Positions 23,742 to 31,671 of a stretch of 34,543 nucleotides of DNA are shown here, piece by piece (the stretch's first letter is position 1; each line of letters begins with the position of its first letter). Source of the stretch: a virus. The DNA lies in the IMG/VR virus record IMGVR_UViG_3300010151_007800, positions 1 through 34,543 of that record; one strand, written 5' to 3'. A model generated the notes under the pieces. That model ran no database searches. It saw nothing but the letters and a program-made list of their open reading frames with translations, and had not been told where the DNA came from. The position numbers were made by a program, and so were the translations under genes.

Positions 23742-24721
23742 TCAGAATCTTTTAGCCCCCTATTGATCAAAGAAAATAAAAAATCTATATCCTTATTAAC
23801 ATGAAGGGACGAATTAAATTTCTTCCCAAGATATACTTTATCATGGGTGTGCTCTTTGTTTGTATATTGAGGAAGAATACACAAGAGACTATCAGAAAGT
23901 TGCTTCGCAAATGGTAATTCAGTTTCCGATAACATATCTTCGTGAATTTTCTCGCCCGGTCGTAAACCAATTACCTCATGCTCTACTTCCTTTACTTTAT
24001 TTATCTTTTTTATAGCTTCAATTATTGTTCCCATTTCAAATGAATTGATTTTGGGTATAAATACTTCTCCGCCTTCAGCATAAGTCAAAGAATCAAGCAC
24101 AGTATCAACAGCATCAGTTAACGTAAATAAAAATCGAGTACATTCCAGAGAGGTCACTTTGATTTTTTTATCCTCCGAGATTAAATCTAACCATCGTGGA
24201 ATAAAAGAGCCTCTACTAGCAATCACATTTCCATAACGTACTGATGCGAATATAGTCGATTCTGAACTATAATCAAAATTAGTAAAAATACGTTCTGCAA
24301 TAAACTTAGTTGAGCCATACACATTAACGGGCTGACAGGCTTTATCAGTTGAGATCAACATACATTTTTTAACTCCCGCCTCCAGAGAAGCGACAGCAAC
24401 ATTTCTTGAACCATCAATATTTGTTTTAACACATTCATCTGGATGAAATTCCATATCATCCACCCTTTTTAAAGCGGCTGTGTGTATGACATAATCCGGC
24501 TTATGAATGAACATCGAAGTCTTTAGCTTTTCTAAATCCCTAACATCACCTATGATCCTGGTAATGTCAGGCTGATCGGCAAAGTAGATCGCTTGTTTCC
24601 CTTCATCTCGGCTAAAGACAATAATCTTCCACGTTGGAAAGCACTTCTTGATTTTTTTTATTAAAGCCTTTCCTAGTGAGCCCGTGCCGCCTGTTATTAA
24701 GATCTTTTTATTTATCATCAT
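23738..24721 (-). CDS. UDP-sugar 4,6-dehydratase (PseB/FlaA1 type)
   Basis: From the ATG at 24721 the protein has 327 residues. It has the Rossmann loop ILITGGTGSLGKAL (7-20), the VFSRDEGKQ strand of the FlaA1/PseB family, the NTG-like ALKRVDDMEFHPDECVKTN segment, and the active site STDKACQPVNVYGSTK with T125, D126, K127, Y135 and K139. The C-terminal LRPGEKIHEDMLSE is also typical. These enzymes turn UDP-GlcNAc into a 4-keto-6-deoxy sugar, the first step of pseudaminic/legionaminic-type pathways. The frame extends to 24751, but the doublet ATG at 24721/24718, overlapping the cytidylyltransferase stop, gives the family-like N-terminus. Confidence 0.92.
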   Translation of the reverse strand: MMINKKILITGGTGSLGKALIKKIKKCFPTWKIIVFSRDEGKQAIYFADQPDITRIIGDVRDLEKLKTSMFIHKPDYVIHTAALKRVDDMEFHPDECVKTNIDGSRNVAVASLEAGVKKCMLISTDKACQPVNVYGSTKFIAERIFTNFDYSSESTIFASVRYGNVIASRGSFIPRWLDLISEDKKIKVTSLECTRFLFTLTDAVDTVLDSLTYAEGGEVFIPKINSFEMGTIIEAIKKINKVKEVEHEVIGLRPGEKIHEDMLSETELPFAKQLSDSLLCILPQYTNKEHTHDKVYLGKKFNSSLHVNKDIDFLFSLINRGLKDSE

Positions 24722-25403
24722 GTCGTGGCTCGTCTCTATAGAGTTTTTCATACAATTGAAATTCCCATTCGTGATCTATGTCAAACGTTTCGTGTTGCGG
24801 AACCTTCCACAATTCAATATCACCAGGCTTATCAAACTTTCCCATCCACACCCCTCTGCTAATTTTTTCCAAGGAACCTCCGTATAAACAATGAGCCGCT
24901 TCATAAACGGCAGTTGAGGTTTTAGTATCCATTACTCCGTTACGGAGAGGAGTTAAAAAGTTTCCATCTGTATCCCAAAAATAATTTTTCTTTTCAATTA
25001 CACCAAACATACCGTCCGATGTTGAGTTTTTATAATCTTTCCAAAAATCATTAATAGTTTGGACCGAAATAAAGGGGCAACATGCATTGAGCATTATAAC
25101 ATATTTAGCAGGTAATTTATCCCACCATTCAAAAATTTCTGTAAGTGGAAACCCCTCAGATCTAGATGACTTTTCGCTCCTGTGAAAAATGTTTATGGGA
25201 TATTTTTTACAAATATCCTTAAGTTCATCCTCGTATACAGAGCACCAGATATTTTTATTAGGAATAACGGATTTTACTAACTTATTTAAAGCAATATCCA
25301 TCAATGTAGTGTTAGCGAAGGGGCGGGACATCTTGCCCTTACAACGATGAGAAGATAAGCGAGCTTGTACTATAATAGCAACTTCATTTGTTTTCTTTAT
25401 CAC
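24708..25403 (-). CDS. CMP-nonulosonate cytidylyltransferase (NeuA/PseF type)
   Basis: The protein carries VAIIVQARLSSHRCKGKMSRPF at its start, the nucleotide loop ARxxSxRxxGKxxRPF of NeuA/PseF/KdsB enzymes, then VIMLNACCPFI (the substrate region of the family) and an ETFDIDHEWEFQL metal-site stretch near the end. It would activate the nine-carbon acid with CTP. The open frame reaches 25490 but would then overlap the DUF115-like gene by 74 bases with unrelated residues; the GTG at 25403, 13 bases after that stop and preceded by AGGAAAG, is a better start and gives 231 residues, a normal length. It lies next to the dehydratase, as expected for this pathway. Confidence 0.87.
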   Translation of the reverse strand: MIKKTNEVAIIVQARLSSHRCKGKMSRPFANTTLMDIALNKLVKSVIPNKNIWCSVYEDELKDICKKYPINIFHRSEKSSRSEGFPLTEIFEWWDKLPAKYVIMLNACCPFISVQTINDFWKDYKNSTSDGMFGVIEKKNYFWDTDGNFLTPLRNGVMDTKTSTAVYEAAHCLYGGSLEKISRGVWMGKFDKPGDIELWKVPQHETFDIDHEWEFQLYEKLYRDEPRHDDK

Positions 25404-25416
25404 TACTATTTCTTTC

Positions 25417-26238
25417 CTAATGTTCAAGAAAAGAACTTGCTTGCTGTGCTGAAATTCTAGGTATCTTTGGGTGCCAATTACTAACTTCACTTATTAAAGA
25501 TAGGTTAACATTTTTCTTTTTTAGCCAATCATACAGTGGTCCCGTTCCTTTATGTGTTAGGTCAAATTCCCACTTTTTATAATCTAATTCGTGTTGCGTT
25601 TTGGGACTAGAATCCAAATGAATGCCGCGTCGGGGTTGAGATGATAATTTTTTCCATTTGGTTCCACCATCCAGCCCAATAGCAAAAATGTTTTTTACCC
25701 CTACGTGAAGTGCCATATAAAGCACGGTTTCAATAACAAGACTAGGACCACAAGGTCGCAAATAAGTATTATCAAAAGTTCCCTTTTCAAAATCTTCATT
25801 CTGAAGTATATAACCCATATTGTTATTAGGATAAACGTCTGGATCTAAAACTTTGCAAAAAATATCCCATTGTTGGAAATCGCCGATTCTCTGTCTAGCC
25901 ACAGATTCATCAAAGCCGCTGCTTCCGACGATGATAGGCTCTTTTTTTGCTTCATACTGATACCCAACAAAAGAATTATGAACCGGCAAATTACAATCAT
26001 TAAAAAAGTGAAAATCGCAAACATCCTGAAAGAAATCATAAGAATTTTTAATACAAAAAACCAAATTCTTTTTCAATTCATTCTGTAAAAGTTCTAATTG
26101 TGTGTCGTTGGATGAAGGGCCCGGCGCGATGATAAAACATGCCTTATCTTCATATTTATTTTTCAAAAACGAAATTCTATTTTCATACCCATCAATAAAA
26201 TAAAGCTTGTTTTTATAATCAACTGTCTGTGAAAGCAA
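25417..26238 (-). CDS. DUF115/GT42-like glycosyltransferase, possible nonulosonate transferase
   Basis: A 273-residue protein with ACFIIAPGPSSNDTQLELLQ near residues 33-52 and CGPSLVIETVLYMALHVGVK followed by NIFAIGLDGGTKWK in the second half. The APGPS loop and the S-x-V-x-E-x-x-x-x-M-A... GIDGG pattern match the DUF115 (motility accessory factor) and GT42 sialyltransferase superfamily, which transfer nonulosonic acids from CMP donors. A gene next to a CMP-transferase supports that. The start is TTG at 26238, 5 bases after the GT stop, with AGGATAG upstream; there is no nearby ATG. Donor specificity cannot be told. Confidence 0.7.
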   Translation of the reverse strand: MLSQTVDYKNKLYFIDGYENRISFLKNKYEDKACFIIAPGPSSNDTQLELLQNELKKNLVFCIKNSYDFFQDVCDFHFFNDCNLPVHNSFVGYQYEAKKEPIIVGSSGFDESVARQRIGDFQQWDIFCKVLDPDVYPNNNMGYILQNEDFEKGTFDNTYLRPCGPSLVIETVLYMALHVGVKNIFAIGLDGGTKWKKLSSQPRRGIHLDSSPKTQHELDYKKWEFDLTHKGTGPLYDWLKKKNVNLSLISEVSNWHPKIPRISAQQASSFLEH

Positions 26239-26243
26239 TAGTT

Positions 26244-27494
26244 CTATCCTACAACAAAATTAAATAATTGTTTGCCGAGATCTGCGCTATTTCCTGTTTT
26301 CTTTAGCATATATTTTCGGGCTTCTTTGCCTCGTCTAGACAATTCTTTTGGATTATCTTTCCAAAGAGTATAGGCTTCCCGTAATTGTTTTCTAGCTGAT
26401 AAAAGATCGGTATCGTACCAATTGCTCTCGCAGGAGTAAACCCCTGGAAAGACAGAATCAAAAGACGGAGTTTCGATGGTTTTTACTATAAAATTATGTT
26501 CTTTATTAACAAAGTCAACATGACCGCCGCGATCATGAACTATAACTGGTGTAGAATGTAGGATCGATTCTGCAATTGGTAGTCCAAAGCCCTCGGCTTT
26601 GCTGAATAAGGCAAACACACTTGAATTTTTATATAAAAAATTCATATTCTCTTTACTCACAAGACCATACAACAATGTCAATTGGGATTTATTTGCCTCT
26701 CCTAATTTATTAGAACAAATTCCCCTTTTATACTTCATAATTTCTTGAGCTATTTGATTTTGTTGTCTCTTTTGAAATTCAGGATCACTCACTTGAATAT
26801 TTCCATAAGTTTTTACTATCAAGTTGCAATCATCTTGATCGTGAAATTCCATAAGAAAAGCTTTTGCCACAGAAATAAGTGATTTACGATCTGTCCATTG
26901 ACCAACGGTCAAACAATTAAATTTATCTGGATTGCAAAGATTTTTATCCAAAGTAACCGATTCTACATTTGCCGCGTTTGCAAAAGAATCGTTTACTAAA
27001 TGATGAACCACACCAACTGGCATCTCATTGTCATACTCCTTCAAGGACTTGTCAAAAGATACCTTATTCCATTCACACGGAACAATTATTTTTTTTATGT
27101 CTAAGCCCAGGAATATATCATTCCAGCGAGGAGGTATCGAATCTGTTTCCCAAACAGTAAAGAAGATATTTTTCAATGAATTCCTGGCAAACATGTGAGT
27201 TTGCGGCAATTTTTGCGCGTAAACGGGTGGATGATGAACCACATAAAAATAATCTTTATCTTTGACAAAGGCTTCCATCTCTTGATTATCAACAAAAGAA
27301 TATTTATCAATCATAGCATCTTCTTCTGGTGTTAGACTATTCATTTGATCTGCGACAATGGGAACAATCTTAAAATCTACATCGATCTTTGATTTTTCAA
27401 AATAAGCCAATAGGGATTGAATATACCCACGACCAGCAACACCATATCCACTTGGATCTTTTACTTGCCCTTGATAAACTATTTTATATTTCAT
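26244..27494 (-). CDS. GT-B glycosyltransferase (family 4 type), first of three
   Basis: A 416-residue GT-B protein. The N-terminal VYQGQVKDPSGYGVAGRGYI is a glycine-rich acceptor-domain loop; the C-terminal domain shows FNCLTVGQWTDRKSLI and FALFSKAEGFGLPIAESI, whose EGFGLP..E is the nucleotide-sugar donor motif, then TPVIVHDRGGHVDFV. It resembles its two upstream neighbours. It would elongate a surface glycan in the host cytoplasm. The ATG at 27494 forms an ATGA overlap with the second glycosyltransferase. Confidence 0.85.
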   Translation of the reverse strand: MKYKIVYQGQVKDPSGYGVAGRGYIQSLLAYFEKSKIDVDFKIVPIVADQMNSLTPEEDAMIDKYSFVDNQEMEAFVKDKDYFYVVHHPPVYAQKLPQTHMFARNSLKNIFFTVWETDSIPPRWNDIFLGLDIKKIIVPCEWNKVSFDKSLKEYDNEMPVGVVHHLVNDSFANAANVESVTLDKNLCNPDKFNCLTVGQWTDRKSLISVAKAFLMEFHDQDDCNLIVKTYGNIQVSDPEFQKRQQNQIAQEIMKYKRGICSNKLGEANKSQLTLLYGLVSKENMNFLYKNSSVFALFSKAEGFGLPIAESILHSTPVIVHDRGGHVDFVNKEHNFIVKTIETPSFDSVFPGVYSCESNWYDTDLLSARKQLREAYTLWKDNPKELSRRGKEARKYMLKKTGNSADLGKQLFNFVVG

Positions 27495-28732
27495 AATACT
27501 ACACTTAGTAATTGCTGGTCTTGAGATGCTAATGCTTCCATAATAGAATCAGTATATTTATTATAAATTATTTCTTCTGTCATAGTTTTGTTCAAGTATT
27601 TCTTTAGCTTATTTGCTAGTGATTTAGAAGCCACCTGATTCTTGTGCATACTTCGCAGAGACTTTTTATAAGCCCATTCTTTTACAAAGCACCAACTTGA
27701 ATCCGCCCGTAAAACGCCTTCCCATTGAGCTTCCTTCTGTATAGTTTTAATATCATAGGGAACTGAAGTAAACATCTGCTTGTTTTTAGTTTTACCATTT
27801 TTGTCTTTAGTAGGGACGTATAGATAATCAACTTGACCACCCCAAGCAGGGCAGATAACAGGTAATCCACTATACGCAGCTTCAAAAACCGGCAAGCCGA
27901 ATCCTTCACCGTGAGAAATATTAATAAGTGCTTTGATTTTTGGATTACAGTACAATGCAGTCATCTCATCCTCTCTCATATCTCCATGGAGCAAATAAAT
28001 ATTGCATTTCTTATCTTTATATTCACTTAGCGTTTCGTCTAACTTAATTTTACAAGCCATCCGATCTCTAACGGAATTCTTGGCAAGCGAAGTTTTTATT
28101 ACAAGCCCAACTTCTTGATCATAGAATTCCTCGACAAACCATTTAATTGTATTTTCTAAATTCTTGCGCGGAATCCAAGTACCAACAACCAAAAAATTAT
28201 AATCATCGACTAACTCTAAATCAATCTTAGCTGGTTCAATATTTTTTACAGGATATCCAATCACATCAATCTGGCGATCTACTTTTGCAATAAATTGTTC
28301 TCCATTTTGATTTTGAACCGGAAAATCAGTATTTTCGAAGCCAAATTTCGCATGTTCAGAAACCACAATTATCTTATCCATTTGTTGTGATTTCTCAATC
28401 CACTGAGGAGCAATTTTTGTTGTTTCGATTCCAGCCGTAACGCCAATGTTTATCGGAGCTAATCGCTCCCATTCATTCGGTATGGTGACTTGAATTGATA
28501 AATCAAATTGACCACCTTGTTGTCCATAAGCAATAGTCCTTTGCAAAATTGAATCAATCCATTTTCTTTCTTCTGTGTCTTCCCACAGCCAGCTAGTTGA
28601 TCCCCATGGAGTTGTAATTAAATAAATATCAAATAAATCCTCTCTACTCTCAAGTGACCTAAGTACCAATCGTGTATGTTCTCCATACCCGCTTTGGCTT
28701 AGGGCTGGACCTCTTACTAATATTTTTTTCAT
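27491..28732 (-). CDS. GT-B glycosyltransferase (family 4 type), second of three
   Basis: The ATG at 28732 makes an ATGA overlap with the third glycosyltransferase, giving 413 residues that begin MKKILVRGPALSQSGYGEHT; the open frame to 28777 adds unrelated residues. The donor domain contains YNFLVVGTWIPRKNLENTIK and INISHGEGFGLPVFEAAYSG, with GLPVICPAWGGQVDYL after it, the normal GT4 layout. It differs from the neighbours in its middle but shares the opening SGYG loop. Sugar specificity is unknown. Confidence 0.85.
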   Translation of the reverse strand: MKKILVRGPALSQSGYGEHTRLVLRSLESREDLFDIYLITTPWGSTSWLWEDTEERKWIDSILQRTIAYGQQGGQFDLSIQVTIPNEWERLAPINIGVTAGIETTKIAPQWIEKSQQMDKIIVVSEHAKFGFENTDFPVQNQNGEQFIAKVDRQIDVIGYPVKNIEPAKIDLELVDDYNFLVVGTWIPRKNLENTIKWFVEEFYDQEVGLVIKTSLAKNSVRDRMACKIKLDETLSEYKDKKCNIYLLHGDMREDEMTALYCNPKIKALINISHGEGFGLPVFEAAYSGLPVICPAWGGQVDYLYVPTKDKNGKTKNKQMFTSVPYDIKTIQKEAQWEGVLRADSSWCFVKEWAYKKSLRSMHKNQVASKSLANKLKKYLNKTMTEEIIYNKYTDSIMEALASQDQQLLSVVL

Positions 28733-30069
28733 ACTGCTAACAACTCCCATCTTTTGTAATTTTTTCGCGTTTCCCATGAACCATGTTTCCTATGAGTGTC
28801 CAAAAGCAACTTTTCCCATTGTTCCGCAAATTTAGTAAAGCTATAATTCTCCATGACGTGTTTTCTTCCCGCTTTTCCTAATTTTTTTCTTTTTTCTCGA
28901 CCGAAATCGTACATTTTTCGGAAAGATTGGGATACTAATTCTTGCGATAATCTGTCTTCATAAATAAATGGCACCTCTTGAGAACCAATAATCGCTTTTG
29001 ATGAAGGTTCCATGCCGATTCCAAATTCATACTCTTTTATACCAGGTTGAGTGACATTTCTTTCAAGCATCATCTCTTCTGAAACTTTGTCTAGGAGCGT
29101 AACTTGTTCTTGTAAGCCACCGGTCATTGTAACTATAATTGGTGTTTCGCAAGAGAGGGATTCAAATGTAGCAAGACCAAATCCTTCCGCATCTGAGACG
29201 TTTATAGTACAATCGGCCGCACTATAAATTTTCGAAAGAGCATCTGGTGGAATTTTTTGTGCAGATATTAAAACTTCTCTATTGTTAAGATTTAGGTTCT
29301 GGATAATAGCATATAAATCTTGTCCATTGGGATCTTTTGGCTCAGTGTGCATTAGTAATATTGTTTTTGATGTTTTTCCATCTTTTTTAAGTTTTTTTAT
29401 AAAGTCATTATACCAATAAATCAAAGATCCGCTTTGTTTGCGACGAGCATTTCTATTGTTCCAAAAAATTAAAAAATCATCATCTTCTAAACCAAAATGT
29501 TCTTTTCGAAAAGAGCTTCTTTCAAGTTCACTAATGGGGGAAAATAATTCACTAGGAATTGCATGAGGGATATACACTTCTTGAGTATCCGGCGAAACGC
29601 TTTGAACAATATCCGAAGTTACTTTAGATATTGTAGCTATGACATCAGTAGAATCATACCACGACTTGTTGAATGTTGGGTAAGGAAAATTATCCCATAC
29701 ATGATAATATACCATAGGAACCAAAGAGCGAATCTCGTTTTCAATATCCCATAGCCACGGATAAAATCTTGGATCTGTCATAAACCACAAAACATCTGGC
29801 TTGTGTGTTCTGAGAACAGAACGAATAGTTTCTTGAGTGCCATACCCATCTACAGGATAGATTACCCAATCATCTCCAAATTCGTCAGTCTTTTGTGGAT
29901 TATGATCCTTATGTTTTATTGCACCGCCAAGGCTAATAAATTCAAACTTTCCTGTTTTAAGCATCTCAACAATAAAATATTTTGTTTGAGTTCCTACACC
30001 GGATGGTGAGAGGGGGTGATCTGAGATTGTTAATACTTTTATTTTTTTTGCTGGTTCTAGTTCTTCCAT
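28729..30069 (-). CDS. GT-B glycosyltransferase (family 4 type), third of three
   Basis: A 446-residue GT-B protein from the ATG at 30069, preceded by AAAGGAG; a TTG one codon upstream is the only longer start. It opens with KVLTISDHPLSPSGVGTQTK and carries FLIFWNNRNARRKQSG in the hinge, INVSDAEGFGLATFESLS as the donor motif and CETPIIVTMTGGLQEQ. The TMTGGLQEQV variant and the wide hinge are typical of phage and aquatic-bacterial members. It is the first of the three glycosyltransferases in transcription order and closes the glycan cassette; the nuclease gene lies 9 bases upstream. Confidence 0.86.
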   Translation of the reverse strand: MEELEPAKKIKVLTISDHPLSPSGVGTQTKYFIVEMLKTGKFEFISLGGAIKHKDHNPQKTDEFGDDWVIYPVDGYGTQETIRSVLRTHKPDVLWFMTDPRFYPWLWDIENEIRSLVPMVYYHVWDNFPYPTFNKSWYDSTDVIATISKVTSDIVQSVSPDTQEVYIPHAIPSELFSPISELERSSFRKEHFGLEDDDFLIFWNNRNARRKQSGSLIYWYNDFIKKLKKDGKTSKTILLMHTEPKDPNGQDLYAIIQNLNLNNREVLISAQKIPPDALSKIYSAADCTINVSDAEGFGLATFESLSCETPIIVTMTGGLQEQVTLLDKVSEEMMLERNVTQPGIKEYEFGIGMEPSSKAIIGSQEVPFIYEDRLSQELVSQSFRKMYDFGREKRKKLGKAGRKHVMENYSFTKFAEQWEKLLLDTHRKHGSWETRKNYKRWELLAV

Positions 30070-30078
30070 CAAACTCCT

Positions 30079-30846
30079 TTATGGACACCACTCCGTTCTG
30101 TAAAATTCACATTTCGCGCAACTAAGACGATTTTTGGGGTGGTTCTTATTATGGATATTATACACGGCTTTATTTAAAACATTAAGCGAATTGTTTATTT
30201 TTTTTTGTCCGCTGGAAACTCTAAAGATTTCTATCCTGTTTTTTTTGGCTGTTCGCTTCAATAATCCAAAGTATGTTTCTACCATAATCGGATCAATATT
30301 ATGCTTCTTACAAAAGAAGTGTTTATAATAAGTGAGTTGGTATGTAACCATTTTATCAGTCTTTCGTCTTATATCCCAACCCCAAGAACACGACTTCCAA
30401 TCTATGATGTGATATTTTCCGTCTGGTGTCTTTATCACAAGATCTAGAAAACCTTTATAGTCATAGTTACCTGGGCTGTCTATAATGGGTTCAAAGATTT
30501 GTTCTTCTGCTGAGATGACTGTATATTGTGGAAACTTTAGTTTCAGTGCTTTTAAAACTAGCGCAGCAAGTTCAACACCATGCACTTTCATGTCACCAAT
30601 CATTTTTTGTTCTTTGGCTGTTATTTCTTCTAACTTTCCTAGTTCTTCATCAAATGAGTTACTGAAAATCTTATCATAATCTTCTGTGTTATCTAAAACT
30701 AATTTTTCACAGGCTTCATGAAGCGCAGATCCAAAAGCAGTATAAACATTTCCTGTGAATCCCTTTAATTTATCTATGTAAGTTAATTTATGATAAAAGG
30801 GGCAAAAGTCCCAGTTTTTGAGTGCGCTAAAAGATACATGAGGCAT
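30079..30846 (-). CDS. PD-(D/E)XK nuclease, Cas4/RecB-like
   Basis: From the ATG at 30846 (AAGGAG five bases upstream; the frame can extend to 30864) the protein has 255 residues. Nuclease motifs are H43 in ALHEACEK, D135 in GFLDLVIKT, D149 and K151 in HIIDWKSCS and Q170 in TYQLTYY. Cysteines at 15 (WDFCPFY) and at 243, 246 and 254 (CAKCEFYRTEWC) give the one-plus-three set that holds an Fe-S cluster in Cas4/AddB-type enzymes. Such proteins in T4-like phages are probably used in recombination or DNA processing; no CRISPR array or cas gene is seen here. It lies at the head of the glycan transcription unit. Confidence 0.86.
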   Translation of the reverse strand: MPHVSFSALKNWDFCPFYHKLTYIDKLKGFTGNVYTAFGSALHEACEKLVLDNTEDYDKIFSNSFDEELGKLEEITAKEQKMIGDMKVHGVELAALVLKALKLKFPQYTVISAEEQIFEPIIDSPGNYDYKGFLDLVIKTPDGKYHIIDWKSCSWGWDIRRKTDKMVTYQLTYYKHFFCKKHNIDPIMVETYFGLLKRTAKKNRIEIFRVSSGQKKINNSLNVLNKAVYNIHNKNHPKNRLSCAKCEFYRTEWCP

Positions 30847-30878
30847 ACTAACTCCTTGTGGCATACGCCAACGTTATA

Positions 30879-30893
30879 ATGATAGTCTATCAT
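30879..30893. repeat. 15-bp perfect inverted repeat near the nuclease promoter
   Basis: The sequence atgatagtctatcat has 7-base arms around a single T. It overlaps the -10 element of the candidate promoter at 30884-30912, 33 bases upstream of the nuclease ATG. Its size and placement suit a dimeric-repressor operator, though no repressor is identified in this window. Confidence 0.4.
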
Positions 30894-30912
30894 GTAAAAG
30901 AGAAGAAGTCAA
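30884..30912 (-). promoter_or_regulatory. Candidate sigma-70-like promoter for the nuclease/glycan operon
   Basis: On the minus strand TTGACT and TAGACT are separated by 17 bases, with TGA just before the -10 (extended -10). It lies in the 73-base gap between the metallopeptidase stop and the nuclease ATG. Match is 5/6 and 4/6. It shares its layout with the promoter at 31635-31663, which supports both. Confidence 0.45.
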
Positions 30913-30919
30913 AGAGTAT

Positions 30920-31612
30920 TTAACTAATTTCATTATATATTTTATTAATCTTGGAGTAAAGCACAGGATTTACACTCTTTAATAAATTAGGATCTCCAAA
31001 TAAGTATTCTTCAACACCATTTGCAAAATATTCACGAATTGATGTGACTGAATAAGGAGAAATAAATAAATTTGGTATTATTAATGAAAGACGGTCATAA
31101 CCTATCTCATTATATAATAAATCATCTAATTCATCAGTTAGTTCAGGATCAAAAAAGATATTTCTAGAAAAATAAAAGCCTTCATGATTTAATAAAGAAA
31201 TTAGCTTATCTTTTTTGGCTTTGAATTCATTTTGTATTAATTTATCACCATAAATTTCATAGCCCATCTTTTCTTCTAGGGCGTGTGCTAATTCATGACA
31301 GATATTTCTAGCAATCAGTTCTTCAGAAGCATAATCTATATTTTTATAAGAAGATAAATAAATAACGCCATCTTTAAACATAGCTTCAATATTTCTTTCT
31401 TCTAGCTCTTTAAAGTCACCTATATAGATTCCGTCTATAAGATTTAAGATTTGTGAAGGAATGTTTTTCTCTAAATTCTTAATAATGTTATTGAAGTCAA
31501 TATCATTTGGAAGTTTGTTAATAACAACGACAGGCACACGGCCTTTTAAAAGAGAAAATTCATTTCTGTTTTTTAATGCGCGAGATGAACTGCTTTTTAT
31601 GTAATCTTTCAT
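30920..31612 (-). CDS. Zinc metallopeptidase (HEXXH, ATLF-like)
   Basis: A 230-residue protein with ARNICHELAHALEEKMGYEI, that is H106-E107-x-x-H110, and a downstream SIREYFANGVEEYL segment with E194 as likely third ligand. The pairing of HExxH with E-Y/F-F-A about 85 residues later resembles the anthrax-lethal-factor-like (ATLF) metallopeptidase group. No signal peptide or membrane segment is seen, so it would act in the host cytoplasm or inside the virion. The target protein is unknown. The predicted promoter at 31635-31663 is 23 bases upstream. It lies between PhoH and the nuclease and is probably an early or middle gene. Confidence 0.75.
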   Translation of the reverse strand: MKDYIKSSSSRALKNRNEFSLLKGRVPVVVINKLPNDIDFNNIIKNLEKNIPSQILNLIDGIYIGDFKELEERNIEAMFKDGVIYLSSYKNIDYASEELIARNICHELAHALEEKMGYEIYGDKLIQNEFKAKKDKLISLLNHEGFYFSRNIFFDPELTDELDDLLYNEIGYDRLSLIIPNLFISPYSVTSIREYFANGVEEYLFGDPNLLKSVNPVLYSKINKIYNEIS

Positions 31613-31634
31613 ATATTTAAATAATGTATTTTAA

Positions 31635-31663
31635 TTAATATCATACTTTGCGAAGTCTGTCAA
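31635..31663 (-). promoter_or_regulatory. Candidate sigma-70 promoter for the metallopeptidase gene
   Basis: On the minus strand a perfect TTGACA (31663-31658) is followed after 17 bases by TATTAA (31640-31635), with TGA directly before the -10, giving an extended -10. It lies in the 59-base gap between the PhoH stop and the metallopeptidase ATG. It is the strongest promoter-like sequence found in the window and implies expression by unmodified host polymerase. Confidence 0.6.
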
Positions 31664-31671
31664 GTTAAAAG

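Noticed and set aside
30079-30846. A CRISPR-Cas component
   Set aside because: Although Cas4-like by motifs, no array, repeats or other cas gene is present; Cas4/RecB-like nucleases are common in T4-like phages.
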